DNA from: Chloroflexota bacterium
GTDB taxonomy: Bacteria; Chloroflexota; Dehalococcoidia; Lucifugimonadales; UBA826
Assembly (NCBI GenBank): GCA_002708065.1
Contig: PAOO01000055.1
Coordinates: forward strand, 16,491 to 22,383
Direction of reading: 5' to 3'
DNA: 5,893 nt
The notes under the pieces were generated by a model, which saw only the letters and a list, made by a program, of their open reading frames with translations, had not been told where the DNA came from and did not search any database. Positions 4,901-5,893 of the stretch are shown here, in pieces. Both the position numbers and the translations under genes were made by a program. Positions within the stretch are counted from its first letter, which is position 1; every line of letters begins with the position of its first letter.

Positions 4901-5893
4901 TTATATGTATTTGCCTCTCGCCTCCACCTTTAAGACTGCCGATAATTTTTGATCTGAAATCACATTTACATAATCATAGAGATTGAAAGTGTCACCAACA
5001 TCCGCAGGGGACAAAACTATTTTCTCTCCAAGACTTAATGATTCGCTTTCTGATTCCAGTATCAACCATCCATGCTCTGCGCTCATCATCTTAATATATG
5101 CTGTATTTAAGCCTCCAACTTCTGGTACTCCGTGGTCAGTAGAAATAGCTTTCTGTCCACAGTCAACTAGGGCAAGACCAACTTCAGGACGACTCATTAT
5201 CGAAGAAAGAACTCCGAAATGAATCGTTCCCTCCTGATTATTTAGAGAAGGCTCAAAAATTAAAGGGTCTTCAATAATCTCGGTAATAAAAGGGAAAGAG
5301 ACTTGGGGATCATTAGTTGCCGATGCAAACGCCACAACTGGATGTTGCATCGTGGGGTTACACGGATCATTTTCTTTGAAATATCTTGATAAATTATTAA
5401 GTATAGTTATATTTTCATCTAGCGTGGATTCACTAGGGAGTTTGAATATGAAACCGATCTCATTAAAACCATGAGATGATCCCAACTCTTCAATTTCTTC
5501 CCAATCGATGTCCTCCATTTCCATTCCCATCTGAGCATGTTCCAAGGCGACACGAATCAGAATATTTACTTTGCTGGCATTTGACGAGGTTTCAATCAGA
5601 TTTTTAAGAGATTCAAACTCCTTTTTCGATGAAATACAAATTGTGAGGTTGCTTTGAGAAATGAGAGATTCAAGAAGCCTCCCGTTATCACTAACAGGTA
5701 TTCTTCCCACTGTAATATCTTCAAATCCGGCCGATGCAAAGACCAGCCCTTCAGAAACAGTGTCTACATAGACGGAGGTGACTTCCAACATATGATAAAT
5801 AGCCGGTGTCCTGAATACGCTACCATTCGACCTTACTTTAGTTCCTGTCGTTAAGAAGAATGACTTGACTGCCATACAATTTTCAATCATTTG
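4901..5893 (-). CDS. Degenerate DSD1-family (D-serine dehydratase-like) paralogue, probable pseudoenzyme; 5' end outside window
   Basis: The frame runs open from the right edge to TAA at 4901-4903. Counting from the first visible Met (5890) there are 329 residues, but about 25 usual N-terminal residues (the TPALxxD region) are missing and the frame continues off the edge, so the real start is outside. The C-terminal half has the DSD1 layout: LVDCGQKAISTDHGVP (241-256), SAEHGWLIL (270-278), LGEKIVLSP (287-295), FNLYDYVNVI (302-311), ending VEARG. The N-terminal half matches by position: KVRSNGSVFRTPAI (18-31), then TVSEGLVFASAGFEDI (44-59). Aligning TPAI with the family's SPxI puts Ser24 (codon 5819-5821) at the PLP lysine. 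The metal pair His-x-Cys is D297-x-G299; the (D)xGxxRxGV segment is VALEHAQMGM; the phosphate-binding Gly-Thr before the barrel end is DP. An unreported activity or a regulatory or structural role with the next gene is possible. Family membership is fairly sure, loss of PLP chemistry likely. Confidence 0.75.
   Translation of the reverse strand, partial: QMIENCMAVKSFFLTTGTKVRSNGSVFRTPAIYHMLEVTSVYVDTVSEGLVFASAGFEDITVGRIPVSDNGRLLESLISQSNLTICISSKKEFESLKNLIETSSNASKVNILIRVALEHAQMGMEMEDIDWEEIEELGSSHGFNEIGFIFKLPSESTLDENITILNNLSRYFKENDPCNPTMQHPVVAFASATNDPQVSFPFITEIIEDPLIFEPSLNNQEGTIHFGVLSSIMSRPEVGLALVDCGQKAISTDHGVPEVGGLNTAYIKMMSAEHGWLILESESESLSLGEKIVLSPADVGDTFNLYDYVNVISDQKLSAVLKVEARGKYI

Larger units (their letters stand above)
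2090..5893 (-). other. Probable five-gene operon
   Basis: Five same-strand genes follow one another with gaps of 37, 27, 5 and 3 bases and no hairpin-plus-U-tract between them. Order: DSD1 pseudoenzyme, DSD1 enzyme, METTL7-like methyltransferase, Nudix hydrolase, TPR protein. The promoter must lie beyond the right edge. The last three genes are spaced tightly enough for translational coupling. The 37-base gap between the two DSD1 genes carries its own strong ribosome site. Co-transcription is inferred from spacing only. Confidence 0.65.

Overview
The window looks like chromosomal DNA from a free-living bacterium. Genes are tightly packed, with no gene-free stretch longer than about 40 bases. 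It has moderate G+C, Shine-Dalgarno signals and two TTG starts. The lineage cannot be fixed from this window; a heterotroph using amino acids, peptides or small carbon compounds is an inference from the gene content. There is no RNA gene, CRISPR array, insertion sequence or phage gene.

Layout. Two gene groups converge near position 2087. On the + strand, the 3' end of an AcoX-like ATP-NAD kinase family gene (2-481) is followed after 8 bases by a full gamma-glutamyltransferase family gene (490-2085). On the - strand, a probable five-gene operon runs from beyond the right edge down to 2090. In transcription order it holds: a degenerate member of the D-serine dehydratase/D-threonine aldolase (DSD1, fold-type III PLP) family whose 5' end is cut off (4901-5893); a second member of that family that keeps the PLP lysine (3766-4863); a METTL7-like class I methyltransferase (3124-3738); a Nudix hydrolase (2612-3118); and a four-repeat TPR protein (2090-2608). 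Gaps inside the group are 37, 27, 5 and 3 bases. The two groups' stop codons lie 4 bases apart.

The main point of interest is the pair of DSD1-family genes. The upstream one aligns with the family along its visible length, but the PLP-binding lysine is Ser, the metal-binding His-x-Cys is Asp-x-Gly, and other cofactor contacts are gone. It nevertheless has an open frame of 330 codons. The downstream partner keeps the lysine but has an altered lysine motif (RQHAK-NIK) and Gln-x-Asp at the usual metal site. This suggests a pseudoenzyme or regulatory subunit paired with a divergent PLP enzyme, in an operon with a thiol-methyltransferase-like protein and a Nudix hydrolase. The biochemical role is unknown. 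A link to D-amino acid or sulfur amino acid turnover is speculation.
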